Below are positions 6,361-7,409 of a DNA stretch of 7,409 bases, piece by piece; the first letter of the stretch is position 1, and the number at the start of each line of letters is the position of its first letter. Source of the DNA: JAVVRI01 sp036654795 (GTDB lineage: Bacteria; Bacteroidota; Bacteroidia; Bacteroidales; Tannerellaceae). The notes beneath the pieces were generated by a model, which was not told the DNA's origin, did not search any database, and worked only from the letters and a program-made list of their open reading frames with translations. The stretch is from the NCBI GenBank assembly GCA_036654795.1, contig JAVVRI010000141.1:1-7409 (forward strand), in the 5' to 3' direction. A program made the position numbers and the translations under genes.

Positions 6361-7409
6361 TTAGCGGAAGCTGATGGTCGGCTTACCTCCTGTCCCGGCT
6401 TTATTGGGCTGCGTAGTGGATGACTTCGGCGTGTTTGTAGAAGCATACGGCATTGCTGCAGAGGCGGCTGCCGGTGTCTCTTCTTCGCTACCTGTCTTCG
6501 CACGGACGCGGGCAATGATCTTCGGATCGCGGTTATAGGTGGGGTTATCCTCGATAAGGGCAATCAGAGCGTCGTCGTCTAGTTCGTCTAGGTTCAACAC
6601 AACCGCTTTTGAGCGGGCTGCTACGCGACGCATGCGATGGCCGGAAGCTCCGTAGTATTTGTCAATTAGGAACTTTTCATCTTGTTCCTTTTTGAGGCGT
6701 TCTTCTTCGAGGCGCAACTCTTCTTCCGTCATACGGGCGGATTCGGCGCGGCGTTTGTCTGCTATCTGCGGTATGTCTTCCATACCGAAACCTGTAGCAA
6801 GTATTGTCATTTTCACTTTTGAACCCAATGTATCGTCCATTGCCGTACCCCAGATCACTTCAATGTCTCGTCCGAAGCGGGACATAAAGTCGTGCACGTC
6901 GTTCATCTCTTCCATTCTTAGTTCCGAATCGGGACCGAAGGATACGTTGAAGAGAATCTTCTTAGCGTTAAATATATCGTTGTTGTTGAGCAGCGGAGAG
7001 TTCAATGCGTCCTCTATAGCTAGGCGTACACGGCCTTCGCCTTCGCCAAAACCATTGCTCATTAGGGCTACACCACCGTCTTTCATCGTTGTGTTTACAT
7101 CGGCAAAGTCGAGGTTGATAATCCCTGGAAGCGTGATGATCTCGGCAATGCTTTTTGCAGCCGTTGTCAGTGTGTCATCAGCTTTACCGAAGGCATTTGG
7201 CATAGTCAGGTCTGGATAGATTTCACGTAAGCGCTCGTTGTTGATTACGAGCAGTGCGTCAACATTCTTGCTGATTTCCTCCACACCGTTCAGTGCCTGT
7301 ATGATTTTTCTTTCGCCTTCAAAGACGAAGGGAATGGTTACGATGCCGACAGTCAGTATACCCATATCCTTTGCAAAACGGGCAATGACAGGAGCCGCCC
7401 CTGTACCTG
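6361..7409 (-). CDS. ftsZ: Cell division protein FtsZ, C-terminal part (5' end outside window)
   Basis: The tubulin-like GTPase that polymerises into the division ring. The frame stays open to base 7409; the visible 348 codons begin inside the tubulin signature (GTGAAP, 7407-7390), so roughly the first 100 residues, including most of the nucleotide-binding half, are off the edge. An internal ATG at 7365 is not the start. Visible landmarks are GILTVGIVT, the VDALLVINNERL helix region, the T7 catalytic loop NLDFADV (7116-7096), which completes the GTPase site of the next subunit, and the IWGTAMDD...ATGF core strands. After the core come a highly charged helix EEELRLEEERLKKEQDEKF (6735-6679), an acidic DELDDDALIALIEDNP segment, a Ser/Thr/Ala/Pro-rich linker and a C-terminal KPTISFR peptide. 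The last probably serves as the docking tail for membrane anchors such as FtsA. Confidence 0.97.
   Translation of the reverse strand, partial: GTGAAPVIARFAKDMGILTVGIVTIPFVFEGERKIIQALNGVEEISKNVDALLVINNERLREIYPDLTMPNAFGKADDTLTTAAKSIAEIITLPGIINLDFADVNTTMKDGGVALMSNGFGEGEGRVRLAIEDALNSPLLNNNDIFNAKKILFNVSFGPDSELRMEEMNDVHDFMSRFGRDIEVIWGTAMDDTLGSKVKMTILATGFGMEDIPQIADKRRAESARMTEEELRLEEERLKKEQDEKFLIDKYYGASGHRMRRVAARSKAVVLNLDELDDDALIALIEDNPTYNRDPKIIARVRAKTGSEEETPAAASAAMPYASTNTPKSSTTQPNKAGTGGKPTISFR

Noticed and set aside
6659..7219. Long + strand open frame opposite ftsZ (186 codons)
   Set aside because: It lies wholly antisense to well-conserved ftsZ codons; the product is Ser-rich and resembles no family. 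Its openness follows from the codon use of ftsZ.
1..7409. CRISPR array, tRNA or rRNA gene, complete insertion sequence
   Set aside because: No regularly spaced repeats, cloverleaf, rRNA-like segments or paired terminal inverted repeats were seen on either strand.

Overview
The window looks like chromosome of a Bacteroides-type organism (order Bacteroidales). The reasons are a RprX/RprY-type two-component pair, an FtsZ with the Bacteroidales-style charged C-terminal extension ending in ISFR, a Rpn-family remnant of the kind common in Bacteroides, a candidate promoter matching the Bacteroidetes TTTG / TAnnTTTG pattern, and mostly weak Shine-Dalgarno sequences. This is judged from recognised protein families, not from a database search.

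Layout. Bases 1-180 hold the start of a Rpn/PD-(D/E)XK 'transposase' gene that breaks off after about 34 recognisable codons and runs into a GC-rich hairpin with a T-tract. Bases 181-561 are non-coding as far as can be seen, apart from a good candidate promoter at 391-421. A secreted family 2 glycoside hydrolase of 912 residues follows (562-3300, + strand). After a 163-base gap come the sensor kinase rprX (3464-5026) and response regulator rprY (5029-5760), separated by 2 bases and surely one operon. A strong, probably bidirectional, terminator at 5774-5820 separates this pair from a converging - strand unit: ftsZ (truncated at the window edge, 6361-7409) followed 57 bases later by a GatB/YqeY-family gene (5854-6303).

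How the genes fit together. The right half is core chromosome: the end of the division/cell-wall cluster (ftsZ), a small YqeY protein, and a conserved envelope-sensing two-component system. The left third is accessory: a decayed Rpn element and a lone periplasmic glycosidase with no SusC/SusD pair, transporter or regulator of its own in view. The glycosidase and rprXY lie on the same strand, but nothing in the sequence shows that RprXY controls it.

I did not find a convincing undescribed multi-gene system. The items most worth a second look are the internally deleted Rpn remnant with its switchable hairpin, the uncharacterised GH2 enzyme with an extra C-terminal domain, and the FtsZ tail.
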